Assembly: GCA_964549635.1 (NCBI GenBank)
Contig: CAZJVJ010000006.1
Location: forward strand, 36,965 to 100,964
Length of the DNA: 64,000 nt
Source of the DNA: VGNY01 sp964549635
Lineage (GTDB): Bacteria > Chloroflexota > Dehalococcoidia > GIF9 > UBA5629
Direction of reading: 5' to 3'
Position 1 is the stretch's first letter. Each line of letters opens with the position of its first letter. This document shows positions 53,989 to 62,743 of the stretch, piece after piece. The position numbers and the translations under genes were made by a program. A model generated the notes under the pieces. The model was not told the DNA's origin, ran no database searches, and worked only from the letters and a program-made list of their open reading frames with translations.

Positions 53989-54435
53989 TTAAACCACCTC
54001 CGCTTTCCCACCAGCGGCCATGATTTTCTGTTCAGCAGCAGCCGAGAACTTGTTTGCCTTCACCACAAGCGGGCGGTCAATGTCCCCATCGCCAAGGATT
54101 TTGACTGGATGTTCTAAAGACTTAACCAGCCCGACTTCAAACAGTTCCTGCAGACCAACATTTGAATTAGGTGGGAATTTTTTCAAATCACCCACATTAA
54201 CAATGCTGTACTCAGCTTTGAAGATATTAACGAAGCCTCTTTTGCGAGGGAGGCGCTTAATAAGGGGTAGTTGCCCGCCTTCAAAACCAAGGCGAACCCC
54301 ACCACCTGAACGCGACTTCTGTCCCTTACAACCGCGCCCCGAATAACTGCCATGCCCACTGCCGTCGCCACGGCCAACACGTTTTCTATCATGTTTTGAG
54401 CCCGCCGGGGGTTTCAGCTTATGTTGCTCTACCAT
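53989..54435 (-). CDS. rplO: 50S ribosomal protein L15
   Basis: 148 residues. VGRGDGSGHGSYSGRGCKGQ and GFEGGQLPLIKRLPRKRGF are diagnostic. ATG 54435 starts MVEQHKLKPPAGS and overlaps the rpmD end by 17 bp; longer upstream extension is not family-like. Confidence 0.96.
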   Translation of the reverse strand: MVEQHKLKPPAGSKHDRKRVGRGDGSGHGSYSGRGCKGQKSRSGGGVRLGFEGGQLPLIKRLPRKRGFVNIFKAEYSIVNVGDLKKFPPNSNVGLQELFEVGLVKSLEHPVKILGDGDIDRPLVVKANKFSAAAEQKIMAAGGKAEVV

Positions 54436-54613
54436 TAACCACTTCCGTTTTAACCAAATGACTGACCTTAGCCACCATGCCCCGTATGGACGGGGAATCT
54501 TCATGTTCCACGGTTTGATACAAACGACGAAAACCCAAAGCCCTCAAAGTTCGCCTCTGGTCTTTGGCATAACCAATGCCGCTCTTTATCCACGTGATTC
54601 GGAGTTTAGCCAC
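54419..54613 (-). CDS. rpmD: 50S ribosomal protein L30
   Basis: 64 residues: LRITWIKSGIGYAKDQRRTLRALGF start and ...SPSIRGMVAKVSHLV end, both typical. Overlaps rpsE by 8 bp. Confidence 0.96.
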   Translation of the reverse strand: MAKLRITWIKSGIGYAKDQRRTLRALGFRRLYQTVEHEDSPSIRGMVAKVSHLVKTEVVNGRAT

Positions 54614-55148
54614 CTGTCTCAGCCCCCTTTATAGCCAGTTCAGCTTTACGCTTTGCCACCGCTTCTTCAGGATGTCTCAGACTAGCTAAAGCCAATAAAG
54701 TGGCTCTCACCAGGTTAATAGGGTTAGAGCTACCCAAAGACTTGGTTAGCACATCTTTTATACCGGCAGCTTCAATAACAGCCCTGACACTGCCACCTGC
54801 TATGACACCTGTTCCAGGCGGCGCTGGTTTAAGCAAGACCTCCGCTGCACCATACTTAGCCAAAATCTCATGAGGTATGGTAGTGCCCGATACCGGAACC
54901 TTGATCAACTCTTTCCTAGCAGTAACGCTTGCCTTACGGATGGCTTCAGGTACTTCCCTTGCCTTACCCAGCCCTGCTCCCACATGTCCGTTGCCGTCGC
55001 CGACCACTACCAGAGCTCTGAAATGGAGCTTTTTCCCGCCTTTAACAACCTTTGTTACACGGTTAAGCGCCACCAATCTCTCACTAATTTCAAGCTCACT
55101 AGCGTCGATTTTGGTCCTCTCATTGATTGGCTTAGTTATTGCTTTCAT
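54606..55148 (-). CDS. rpsE: 30S ribosomal protein S5
   Basis: 180 residues. Double-stranded RNA-binding N-domain (VALNRVTKVVKGGKKLHFRA) and GNGHVGAGLGKAREVPEA; C-domain GIKDVLTKSLGSSNPINLVRA. Accuracy (ram) protein of the decoding region. Confidence 0.97.
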   Translation of the reverse strand: MKAITKPINERTKIDASELEISERLVALNRVTKVVKGGKKLHFRALVVVGDGNGHVGAGLGKAREVPEAIRKASVTARKELIKVPVSGTTIPHEILAKYGAAEVLLKPAPPGTGVIAGGSVRAVIEAAGIKDVLTKSLGSSNPINLVRATLLALASLRHPEEAVAKRKAELAIKGAETGG

Positions 55149-55157
55149 TAGACAACC

Positions 55158-55523
55158 TCAGAAATCTAGTCCGACCTTCCTTGCAGCTTCGGCCAAAGCC
55201 TTTACCCTACCATGAAATTTATACCCCCCCCTGTCAAACGCCACCCGACTGATCCCCTTGCCTAACGCACGCTGGGCTATGAGAGAGCCTACTAAGGCAG
55301 CAGTCTCTGTTTTTCTCTTCCCAACAACATTCTCTCTGATTTCAGGGTCTAAACTGCTGGCTGCAACCAGAGTATGCCCGGCACTATCGTCTATAATCTG
55401 AGCATAGATATGTTTTAAGCTCCGAAAAACGCATAGCCTTGGCCTTATTGCTGTTCCGCTTAACTTGGCTCTAATCCGCTTATGGCGGCGCCTTCGCGCC
55501 AGTCTGGTATCTGTCTCGGCCAT
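55158..55523 (-). CDS. rplR: 50S ribosomal protein L18
   Basis: 121 residues with RRRHKRIRAKLSGTAIRPRL, VFRSLKHIYAQIIDD and AFDRGGYKFHGRVKALAEAA. Anchors 5S rRNA. 6 bp after rplF. Confidence 0.97.
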   Translation of the reverse strand: MAETDTRLARRRRHKRIRAKLSGTAIRPRLCVFRSLKHIYAQIIDDSAGHTLVAASSLDPEIRENVVGKRKTETAALVGSLIAQRALGKGISRVAFDRGGYKFHGRVKALAEAARKVGLDF

Positions 55524-55529
55524 TGTCCT

Positions 55530-56081
55530 TTACCCTTTTAGCGCTGCCTTACCTGCCTTGCCAGGTTTTAAGCGAAGTACCTGACCAGCATATTTTATAC
55601 CTTTGCCCTTGTACGAATCAGCTGGACGTATCGCCCGAATACGAGCCGCTGTTTCGCCTACAAGCTCTTTATCAATACCGACGACCCTAATGCGGTTCGT
55701 CCCTTCAATCACAAGTTCTATGCCTGGTGGCGGAGTGAATTCAACCGCATGACTGAACCCAACCTGCATTGATATGTTGTTACCAACTTTCTGGACTCGA
55801 TAACCAACACCGCTTAACTCTAGCACCTTCTCAAAACCTTTAGTAACCCCCTCAACCATATTAGCCAGAAGACTCCGAGTCAAGCCATGCAAAGCCCTAT
55901 GGTTTCTATTATCAGTAGGCCGGCTTACCACCAGGTTCCCGTCCTTAAGCATAATAGAAATATCAGGATGAAATGACCGGGATAATTTACCCTTGCTACC
56001 CTCAACAGTCACCTCATTGCCCTGGATGTTCACCTTCACCCCCTGTGGCACTGGTATGGGTAATAAGCCTATTCGAGACAT
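55530..56081 (-). CDS. rplF: 50S ribosomal protein L6
   Basis: 183 residues. MSRIGLLPIPVPQGV start, LHGLTRSLLANMVEGVTKGF, and the C-terminal IRAIRPADSYKGKGIKYAGQ. Binds near the sarcin-ricin loop. Confidence 0.97.
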   Translation of the reverse strand: MSRIGLLPIPVPQGVKVNIQGNEVTVEGSKGKLSRSFHPDISIMLKDGNLVVSRPTDNRNHRALHGLTRSLLANMVEGVTKGFEKVLELSGVGYRVQKVGNNISMQVGFSHAVEFTPPPGIELVIEGTNRIRVVGIDKELVGETAARIRAIRPADSYKGKGIKYAGQVLRLKPGKAGKAALKG

Positions 56082-56103
56082 CTAATATCCTCCAACGGCC
56101 TAC

Positions 56104-56496
56104 CTACCAAACATAACATAGTAATTCACCGCCGAGATTTCGGCGCCATGCTGCTTGCCCAGTCATCACACCTTTGGAAGTAGATAGAATGGCAATACCA
56201 AGCCCACCATAGACACGTGGGATTTCCCCACGCTGAACATACATGCGGAGGCCCGGTTTGCTAACCCTCTCCAGACCCACGATAGCAGGACGCCCATCGA
56301 TATATTTCAAAATGATTTTAATTACCCTCTGTGGCTTGCCCTTGAGAACTGTATAATCAACGATAAAGCCCTCTTCTTTAAGGACTTTAGCAATAGCAAG
56401 CTTAATTTTCGAAGCTGGTATAAGAACACTCTCATGACGTGCCATGATTGCATTCCGTATTCGAGTTAACATGTCCGCAATAGGGTCAGTAACCAT
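56104..56496 (-). CDS. rpsH: 30S ribosomal protein S8
   Basis: 130 residues. MVTDPIADMLTRIRNA start chosen at ATG 56496, with AGGAGGCG upstream; TSKGVMTGQAAWRRNLGGEL is the usual C-terminus. Binds 16S rRNA helix 21 and often represses the spc operon. Confidence 0.96.
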   Translation of the reverse strand: MVTDPIADMLTRIRNAIMARHESVLIPASKIKLAIAKVLKEEGFIVDYTVLKGKPQRVIKIILKYIDGRPAIVGLERVSKPGLRMYVQRGEIPRVYGGLGIAILSTSKGVMTGQAAWRRNLGGELLCYVW

Positions 56497-56520
56497 GAAA
56501 AAACGCCTCCTGACTTTCAA

Positions 56521-56706
56521 TCACCAGCTCGATTTCCTCACCCCAGGTATTTGGCCACGTAAAGCCAAAGTTCTAAAGCAAATACGGCACAAACCGAATT
56601 TGCGAATATAGGCACGTGGCCTGCCACACAACTGGCAGCGGTTCCGATGTTGTACCTTATACTTAGGAGGCCGTTTCGATTTTATAATCTTAGATAGCTT
56701 TGCCAT
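56521..56706 (-). CDS. rpsN: 30S ribosomal protein S14 type Z
   Basis: 61 residues, short zinc-binding form with CQLCGRP and CRICFRTLA. In standard position between rplE and rpsH. Confidence 0.97.
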   Translation of the reverse strand: MAKLSKIIKSKRPPKYKVQHRNRCQLCGRPRAYIRKFGLCRICFRTLALRGQIPGVRKSSW

Positions 56707-56720
56707 TTCTCATCCCAGTC

Positions 56721-57263
56721 TCAGTTTCTTCTAAAAGGCATACCCAGTGCCTCAAGCAAACCTCTGGCTTCCTCATCGGTAGCTGCAGTAGTCACAATAG
56801 TTATTTCCAACCCGCGCAGCTTATCCACCTTATCGTAATCAATCTCAGGAAAAACTATCTGCTCCTTCAACCCTAAAGTATAATTGCCCTGACCGTCAAA
56901 TGAATCGCGGGGCACTCCTTGAAAATCTCGGATGCGTGCCAGGACAACGCTGACGAGCTTATCAAAAAAGTCGTACATCCGCTTGCCCCGCAGTGTTACC
57001 TTCATGCCGATAGGCATACCAGTCCTGAGCTTAAAAGCTGCGATAGACTTTTTAGCCCTTGTTATAACCGGGTGTTGCCCTGAAATAGCCGCTAAATCAC
57101 GCTCAGCCCCTTCTAATGATTTAGGGTTCTGTATTGCCTCACCTAGACCGATATTCAGCACGATTTTGCTAAGCTTCGGCACTTGCATTACGTTACTATA
57201 ATTAAACTTGCTCACTAGTTCGGGAACGACCTCTTTTATATACCTTTCCTTCAACCGGGACAT
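56721..57263 (-). CDS. rplE: 50S ribosomal protein L5
   Basis: 180 residues: SRLKERY start, KIVLNIGLGEA, ITRAKKSIAAFKLR, MYDFFDKLVSVVLARIRDF, EIDYDKVDKLRGLEI. Contacts 5S rRNA and P-site tRNA. Confidence 0.97.
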   Translation of the reverse strand: MSRLKERYIKEVVPELVSKFNYSNVMQVPKLSKIVLNIGLGEAIQNPKSLEGAERDLAAISGQHPVITRAKKSIAAFKLRTGMPIGMKVTLRGKRMYDFFDKLVSVVLARIRDFQGVPRDSFDGQGNYTLGLKEQIVFPEIDYDKVDKLRGLEITIVTTAATDEEARGLLEALGMPFRRN

Positions 57264-57279
57264 CTTTAACTACCTTGAA

Positions 57280-57591
57280 CTAATCAATGACCTCATAACA
57301 AACACGGCAGATTCGCGCCTTTCTGCCATCAGCAAGAAATTTGTGACCGACCCGAGTCGGCTTGTTACACTTACTGCAAATTAACATAACATTTGATACA
57401 TGAAGTGGTGCTTCCAGCTCGATTATGCCAGCCTGTCTGGCTGCGCGCCTGGCTCGAGAATGGCGCTTAACCATATTGATGCCTTCAACCAAAACCATAT
57501 CCTTTTTAGGCAGAGCCTGCCGTACCTTACCCTTCTTACCCTTGTCTTTACCCGCGATAACAAGAACCATATCATTCTTCCTGATCTTCAT
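57280..57591 (-). CDS. rplX: 50S ribosomal protein L24
   Basis: 103 residues. KOW motif VIAGKDKGKKGKV, then SNVMLICSKCNKPTRVG and a second CRVC, giving a four-cysteine zinc site. Early 50S assembly protein. Confidence 0.96.
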   Translation of the reverse strand: MKIRKNDMVLVIAGKDKGKKGKVRQALPKKDMVLVEGINMVKRHSRARRAARQAGIIELEAPLHVSNVMLICSKCNKPTRVGHKFLADGRKARICRVCYEVID

Positions 57592-57960
57592 CTAAAGAAC
57601 CTCGGGAGCTAATGATATTATTTTCGTGAAATTTTTGTCTCGTAGCTCTCTTGCTACCGGACCAAAAATACGGGTACCTTTGGGATTGTTTTTGTCATCC
57701 AGTATAACAGCAGCATTATCATCAAATCTAATATAAGAACCATCCGCACGATGGTGCTGTTTAGCGATACGGACAATCACAGCCCGCACCACATCACCCT
57801 TCTTCACCATACCGCCAGGGATGGCGCGCTTCACCGTACACACGATAACATCGCCAAAACTGGCATATCTGCGCCGCGTGCCACCGGGCACGTTAATACA
57901 CATAAGTTGTCGGGCTCCAGTATTGTCAGCTACCTTAAGCCTGGTATATGGCTGAATCAT
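57592..57960 (-). CDS. rplN: 50S ribosomal protein L14
   Basis: 122 residues, MIQPYTRLKVADNTGARQLM start and GTRIFGPVARELRDKNFTKI end are near-invariant in the family. Contacts 16S rRNA at bridge B8. Confidence 0.97.
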   Translation of the reverse strand: MIQPYTRLKVADNTGARQLMCINVPGGTRRRYASFGDVIVCTVKRAIPGGMVKKGDVVRAVIVRIAKQHHRADGSYIRFDDNAAVILDDKNNPKGTRIFGPVARELRDKNFTKIISLAPEVL

Positions 57961-57962
57961 TA

Positions 57963-58271
57963 TTACTTTATCTCTACTGCATTCAGATTATCTGCTATCT
58001 CAGCAGACTCGACCTCAGCCGTTTCTTTCCTGCTTATTATTTCTATTACTCGCCAGCGCTTTTCTTTGGACAAGGGGCGAGTTTCGACAATCTTCACCAC
58101 ATCACCAACCTTACAAGCATTAGTCTCGTCATGCGCCTTAAATTTTGCCATACGCCTAATTACTTTTTTATAAAGTGGATGGCGCACCAAACTCTCCACC
58201 AGCACCACCACCGTTTTATCCATCCTATCGCTTATTACCCTACCGGTCCTGATTTTGCGCTTTCCTTTCAT
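57963..58271 (-). CDS. rpsQ: 30S ribosomal protein S17
   Basis: 102 residues. GRVISDRMDKTVVVLVES, KAHDETNACKVGDVVKIVET and RPLSKEKRWRV are typical. A ~20-residue acidic tail (ETAEVESAEIADN) extends beyond the usual end. Confidence 0.96.
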   Translation of the reverse strand: MKGKRKIRTGRVISDRMDKTVVVLVESLVRHPLYKKVIRRMAKFKAHDETNACKVGDVVKIVETRPLSKEKRWRVIEIISRKETAEVESAEIADNLNAVEIK

Positions 58272-58274
58272 GAA

Positions 58275-58472
58275 TTATCTTATTCCTAACTCCCTCTCTC
58301 TTAATACGGTCTGGATTCTAGCTATTTTTTTCTTGACCTTGGGCAATTCGCGATGGTTGGCCAGCTGGCGAGTAGCCAGACGAAAGCGTAAATTAAAAAG
58401 CTCTTTCCGGGCTTCCTCCAAACGCTTCAATAATTCCGCATCGCTCATAGCCCGAATCTCCTCAATCTTCAA
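58275..58472 (-). CDS. rpmC: 50S ribosomal protein L29
   Basis: 65 residues, two-helix hairpin: EIRAMSDAELLKRLEEARK and LFNLRFRLATRQLANHREL. Sits at the exit tunnel and helps dock SRP and trigger factor. Overlaps rplP by 4 bp. Confidence 0.96.
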   Translation of the reverse strand: MKIEEIRAMSDAELLKRLEEARKELFNLRFRLATRQLANHRELPKVKKKIARIQTVLRERELGIR

Positions 58473-58900
58473 CTTTCCACCTCCCCCTTTACTGTTTCCC
58501 TTACCACGAATTTGGTAGCGATGGGCAACTTATAGGAAGCTAAATGCAATGCTTCCTTAGCCACGTTCTCTTTGACACCGCCGACTTCAAACAACATTCT
58601 TCCCGGGCGGACGACAGCCACCCAGTGGTCTGGAGCCCCCTTACCACCACCCATTCTCGTCTCCGCTGGCTTTCTGGTGACCGGTTTATCTGGAAAGATA
58701 CGGATCCACATTTGACCACCACGACGTAAGTAACGAACGATAACACGGCGCGCAGCTTCAATCTGCCTGGCCGTTATCCAAGCACCCTCTAAAGCCTGTA
58801 ATCCAAACTCGCCGAAGACAATGGTATTCCCGGCTTGCGCCTTACCTCTCAACTGCCCCCTTTGAGTTTTACGATACTTCACTCGTTTCGGCTGTAACAC
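58469..58900 (-). CDS. rplP: 50S ribosomal protein L16
   Basis: 143 residues: LQPKRVKYRKTQRGQLRGKA start, GAWITARQIEAARRVI, WIRIFPDKPVTRKPAETRMG. Start overlaps the rpsC end by 32 bp, an unusually long overlap, but the start is family-typical. Confidence 0.96.
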   Translation of the reverse strand: MLQPKRVKYRKTQRGQLRGKAQAGNTIVFGEFGLQALEGAWITARQIEAARRVIVRYLRRGGQMWIRIFPDKPVTRKPAETRMGGGKGAPDHWVAVVRPGRMLFEVGGVKENVAKEALHLASYKLPIATKFVVRETVKGEVES

Positions 58901-59540
58901 TTTCCTTCTTCACCTCGGGCAGAATATCACCTTTATAAATCCACACCTTAACACCGATGCGGCCTAGAGTAGTATGGGCTTCAGCAAGACCATAATCTAT
59001 ATCAGCACAAAGCGTGTGTAACGGTAGCTGTCCTTGAAGTATAGTCTCGCGGCGTGCGATTTCCACACCACCCAACCTGCCAGCACAGCTTATTTTGACC
59101 CCCTTAGCACCAGCCTGCATCGTCCGAAAAGCAGCTTGCTTCATTGCCCGTCTAAAGGCCACGCGGCGTTCGATTTGGTCAGCCACACTCCTGGCCACTA
59201 GACAAGCCTCAAGTTCGGGCTGCTCTACTTCCTTAATGGATAACCGCACTCTTTTGCCACAAATCTCTTCTAGATGCGAACGTAATTCCTCGGCACGTTG
59301 CCCACCTCTACCGATAATAATACCTGGGCGTGACGAATGTATGGTCAACAAAATCTCGTTCCCCTGGTGGTCAATTTCCACCCTGGCAACACCACCGTCA
59401 GAGCACTTTTTTTCGATAGCCTTTCGAAGCTTTAAATCCTCATGCAAAAACTCGGTATAATGCTTCTCATCATACCACTTAGCCTGCCAGTCCCGTATAA
59501 TACCGATCCTAAAACCGTAGGGGTGAACTTTATGTCCCAC
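58869..59540 (-). CDS. rpsC: 30S ribosomal protein S3
   Basis: 223 residues. MGHKVHPYGFRIGIIRDWQ start, KH-like GIIIGRGGQRAEELR, and C-domain VEIARRETILQGQLPLHTL. mRNA-entry helicase site. Overlaps rplV by 11 bp. Confidence 0.97.
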   Translation of the reverse strand: MGHKVHPYGFRIGIIRDWQAKWYDEKHYTEFLHEDLKLRKAIEKKCSDGGVARVEIDHQGNEILLTIHSSRPGIIIGRGGQRAEELRSHLEEICGKRVRLSIKEVEQPELEACLVARSVADQIERRVAFRRAMKQAAFRTMQAGAKGVKISCAGRLGGVEIARRETILQGQLPLHTLCADIDYGLAEAHTTLGRIGVKVWIYKGDILPEVKKESVTAETSEVS

Positions 59541-59874
59541 TTTCCTCCTCCTCGACTAGAACGCTTATGTGCGTGGAACGCTTTAGTATTGGATTCACAC
59601 GTCCTCTAGCCTGAGGGCGGAACCTTTTCAAGGTGTGTCCCTCATTGGCAAAAATGTCGACAATCCTAAGCGCAGCAGGTTCCATTTGGAAATTATTTTC
59701 CGCATTCGCCGCTGCCGATTTTACCACTTTGGCCACAGCCCGAGCTGCCGGCGTTGGTAAAAACTTAAGAATGGTCAAAGCCTCGTCAACTTTTTTACCT
59801 CGCACCAGGTCTACAACTAACTTGACCTTGCGAGGTGAGATGCGAACATCTTTAGCTATTGCTGACACTTTCAT
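59530..59874 (-). CDS. rplV: 50S ribosomal protein L22
   Basis: 114 residues with IRISPRKVKLVVDLVRGKKV-like and LKRFRPQARGRVNPILKRST; the latter is the tip that lines the peptide exit tunnel and is a macrolide-resistance site. Confidence 0.97.
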   Translation of the reverse strand: MKVSAIAKDVRISPRKVKLVVDLVRGKKVDEALTILKFLPTPAARAVAKVVKSAAANAENNFQMEPAALRIVDIFANEGHTLKRFRPQARGRVNPILKRSTHISVLVEEEESGT

Positions 59875-59878
59875 GGAA

Positions 59879-60169
59879 TTACTTCTTCCTTGCCTGAACA
59901 GTCACTTGTGCCTTACTAGTATGCCCGCGAAATGTTCGAGTCATGGCAAACTCACCTAACTTATGCCCCACCATGTTTTCAGTGATGAAAATGGGCACAT
60001 GTCGCCTACCATCATGCACCGCAATGGTATGACCTATCATTTGCGGCAAAATTGTAGAGGCCCGCGACCATGTCTTTATTACCACCTTCTCACCAGTGCG
60101 ATTAAGCGCTTCGATTTTTTTAAGTAATTTGCTATCACAATAAGGGCCTTTCTTAGATGAACGCACCAT
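59879..60169 (-). CDS. rpsS: 30S ribosomal protein S19
   Basis: 96 residues: MVRSSKKGPYCDSKLLKKIE start and WSRASTILPQMIGHTIAVHD. Head protein near the A-site finger. Confidence 0.97.
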   Translation of the reverse strand: MVRSSKKGPYCDSKLLKKIEALNRTGEKVVIKTWSRASTILPQMIGHTIAVHDGRRHVPIFITENMVGHKLGEFAMTRTFRGHTSKAQVTVQARKK

Positions 60170-60199
60170 GCTCGTCCTCTCTACTAAACTATTTGCCTG

Positions 60200-61018
60200 C
60201 TACCGCCTCTTTACGATCAGTCTATCCGAAGCCTTTCGGCGTCTTGTTTTCTGACCTAAAGCGGGCTTACCCCATGGTGTTTTTGGCGCCATGCCTCGAG
60301 GTGCTCTACCCTCACCTCCACCATGAGGATGGTCACGTGGTGTCATAGCTGAACCCCGCACCTGAGGACGCCGTCCTAGCAATCGCGCCCGACCAGCTTT
60401 TCCCAGCCTAATGCTTTGATGCTCAACGTTGCCTACCTGCCCTATGGTAGCCATACACTCAGTCAAAAACCGCCGGACTTCTCCCGAAGGTAAACGAACC
60501 AAAGCATACCTGCCCTCCTTAACCAACAGCTGCGCTGCTGTCCCAGCACCACGAACCAATTGCCCACCTTTGCCCGGCTCAAACTCGAGATTATGAATCA
60601 GAGTGCCATCCGGAATGGAACCAAGTGGCAATGCATTGCCAGGCTTTATTTCAGCACCTTCGCCCGACATTATGACATCACCTACATTGAGCCCTAGAGG
60701 AGCTATAATGTAACGCTTTTCCCCGTCTGCGTAGTGAACGAGGGCAATGCGCGCTGAGCGATTGGGGTCATACTCTATTGAAGCTACTTTGCCCGGGACA
60801 CCCAGCTTGTCTCTTTTGAAATCAATAATGCGCAACATTCGCTTAGCGCCACCACCCCGATGCCGCACAGTTATCACACCTCTATTATTCCTCCCCGCCT
60901 TTTTCTTGAGCGGCACCAACAGGGACTTCTCGGGGACTGTCTTGGTTATCTCTTCAAAAGAGGGGCTAACCATACCCCGCAAGCCCGGTGAAGTGGGTCG
61001 ATAAGTTTTTAATCCCAA
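60200..61018 (-). CDS. rplB: 50S ribosomal protein L2
   Basis: 272 residues. VRHRGGGAKRMLRIIDF, IEYDPNRSARIALVHY and the peptidyl-transferase-proximal DHPHGGGEGRAPRG are intact. Required for subunit joining. Confidence 0.97.
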   Translation of the reverse strand: MGLKTYRPTSPGLRGMVSPSFEEITKTVPEKSLLVPLKKKAGRNNRGVITVRHRGGGAKRMLRIIDFKRDKLGVPGKVASIEYDPNRSARIALVHYADGEKRYIIAPLGLNVGDVIMSGEGAEIKPGNALPLGSIPDGTLIHNLEFEPGKGGQLVRGAGTAAQLLVKEGRYALVRLPSGEVRRFLTECMATIGQVGNVEHQSIRLGKAGRARLLGRRPQVRGSAMTPRDHPHGGGEGRAPRGMAPKTPWGKPALGQKTRRRKASDRLIVKRR

Positions 61019-61038
61019 AGCTTCCCTCCCCTAAATTT

Positions 61039-61134
61039 CTAGGGATGTCTCCTTTGCCATCGAGTCTTCTTAAGGAGCTTACGATGCTTATGTTTCGCCA
61101 TTTTTTTCTTCCGCTTTTTAATAACTGAACCCAA
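61039..61134 (-). CDS. 31-residue basic ribosomal-type protein (bS22 / AURKAIP1-COX24 family)
   Basis: TTG start 61134 with AGGGGA about 7 nt upstream; stop TAG at 61039-61041. The peptide begins MGSVIKKRKKKMAKHKH and continues RKLLKKTRWQRR, matching the AURKAIP1/COX24 (mitoribosomal mS38-like) mini-protein found as bS22 in actinobacterial ribosomes, as I remember it. It lies in the 133-bp gap between rplW and rplB, where the standard S10 operon has no gene. A non-ATG start and small size mean it is easily missed. The alternative is an ATG at residue 12, giving only 20 codons. Confidence 0.75.
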   Translation of the reverse strand: MGSVIKKRKKKMAKHKHRKLLKKTRWQRRHP

Positions 61135-61151
61135 TTCTAATCCCCTGCTTT

Positions 61152-61436
61152 TTAGACTCCTTCGTAGAACTCTATCTTTTGCCCCTGTTTCAGGGTAACA
61201 ATCGCCTTCTTCCATGATGGAGTCATCACCTGACGCCTTCTCATCCTTTTCATCTTGCCCGGCACGTTCATCACATTAACCTTAATCACGTTGACTTTAA
61301 ATGCTGTTTCTACAGCTTCCTTAATTTGGCGTTTACTAGCCTTTAATGCCACCTCAAAAGCATACCGGTTCTGCTCCTTAAGCAGCGTACTTTTCTCCGT
61401 TATCAAGGGACGTCTCAGTATTTCATAAAGATGCAT
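61152..61436 (-). CDS. rplW: 50S ribosomal protein L23
   Basis: 94 residues with MHLYEILRRPLITEKSTLLK start, EVALKASKRQIKEAVETAF and VNVMNVPGKMKRMRRR. Exit-tunnel rim protein that docks trigger factor and SRP. Confidence 0.96.
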   Translation of the reverse strand: MHLYEILRRPLITEKSTLLKEQNRYAFEVALKASKRQIKEAVETAFKVNVIKVNVMNVPGKMKRMRRRQVMTPSWKKAIVTLKQGQKIEFYEGV

Positions 61437-61453
61437 ATCTGATCCCCGAAGTT

Positions 61454-62113
61454 CTAATTACCACCGCTACTCACTGCCTCCTCAACTGGCTTCTCACCCC
61501 ATATCTTTTCCGCCACCCTTACCGCATCTACTGTCATGACCAAGGTTTTATAGCAAAGCAAATCAGCCACATTTAACAAAGGCGCTGGCATCGTCTTAAC
61601 GCCTGGTAAGTTGCGCGCCGACAGAATAATATTCGGTTCAGCCTCAGCAGTAGCGATGATGACGGAGGTATCAATTCTTAAGGCTATCAACATATCCAAT
61701 ATCGCTTTCGTTCTTGGTTCGTTAAGTTCAAGCTTGTCTACAATTCTTAATGCCCCGCTACTAGCCTTATCGGAGAGTACGCATCTCAAGGCCAACCGCC
61801 GCATTTTTTTGGGCATCGACTGGCGATAACTCCTAGGGTGAGGGCCAAAAACCACCCCACCCTTCCTGAGCAGGGGCGACCTAATATCGCCGCGACGTGC
61901 TCGACCAGTATGTTTCTGGGGATAAAGCTTCCTGGTACTGCCAGTCACCTCACCTCTTGTTTTGGTATCAGCAGTGCCTTGCCGCCGATTAGCTAAGTGC
62001 CTCACCAGTGCCTGGTGAACAACGGCTTCATTTAGGGGTAAACCAAAAACATCGTCCCTTATTTCTATGTGTCCGGTTATGTCACCATTTACGTTGTAAA
62101 CTTGGAGCTGCAT
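61454..62113 (-). CDS. rplD: 50S ribosomal protein L4
   Basis: 219 residues. ANRRQGTADTKTRGEVTGST and TGRARRGDIRSPLLRKGGVV form the tunnel loop. In E. coli L4 also represses its own operon; no leader is visible here. Confidence 0.97.
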   Translation of the reverse strand: MQLQVYNVNGDITGHIEIRDDVFGLPLNEAVVHQALVRHLANRRQGTADTKTRGEVTGSTRKLYPQKHTGRARRGDIRSPLLRKGGVVFGPHPRSYRQSMPKKMRRLALRCVLSDKASSGALRIVDKLELNEPRTKAILDMLIALRIDTSVIIATAEAEPNIILSARNLPGVKTMPAPLLNVADLLCYKTLVMTVDAVRVAEKIWGEKPVEEAVSSGGN

Positions 62114-62118
62114 TCTGT

Positions 62119-62736
62119 TTATCCCCTGACAGCCTTTCTGATGAGCAACAATCCCTTTTTAGAACCGGGCACTGCACCTTTCACCAGCAATAAATGTCGA
62201 GCTGAATCGACCTCAAGTACCTTAAGATTGCGCACAGTCACTCTTTCATTGCCCATACGGCCAGCCATGCGTGTTCCCTTAAATACCCGTCCTGGAAATG
62301 TCGTGGCACCAACCGAGCCAGGCGCACGATGGCGGTCAGACTGTCCATGAGTCTTTGGACCACCAGCAAAATGATGCCGTTTGACTACGCCAGCAAACCC
62401 CTTTCCTTTCGATATACCAGTGACATCGACTAAATCACCTGGCTTAAACACATCCACATCAACCCTCTGTCCTACCTGAACAGAGTTAATATCATCGACA
62501 GCAAACTCGCGGAGATATTTAAATTGGCCTGTTCCTTTAAGATGGCCTCTCTGCGGAGAATTAAGTCGCTTAGCTTCCCCAAAACCAAGTTGAACGGCAT
62601 TATATCCATCCTTAGCCTCGGTTTTCACCTGTGTGACAACACATGGGCCTGCTTCAATAGCTGTCACTACAACTTCTCCGTCATCTCGGAAAAGTTGCGT
62701 CATCCCAACTTTTTTGCCAATCACACCTTGAATCAT
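62119..62736 (-). CDS. rplC: 50S ribosomal protein L3
   Basis: 205 residues. MIQGVIGKKVGMTQLFRDDG start and GGPKTHGQSDRHRAPGSVG near the peptidyl-transferase centre are typical. Confidence 0.97.
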   Translation of the reverse strand: MIQGVIGKKVGMTQLFRDDGEVVVTAIEAGPCVVTQVKTEAKDGYNAVQLGFGEAKRLNSPQRGHLKGTGQFKYLREFAVDDINSVQVGQRVDVDVFKPGDLVDVTGISKGKGFAGVVKRHHFAGGPKTHGQSDRHRAPGSVGATTFPGRVFKGTRMAGRMGNERVTVRNLKVLEVDSARHLLLVKGAVPGSKKGLLLIRKAVRG

Positions 62737-62743
62737 TTCCTCA

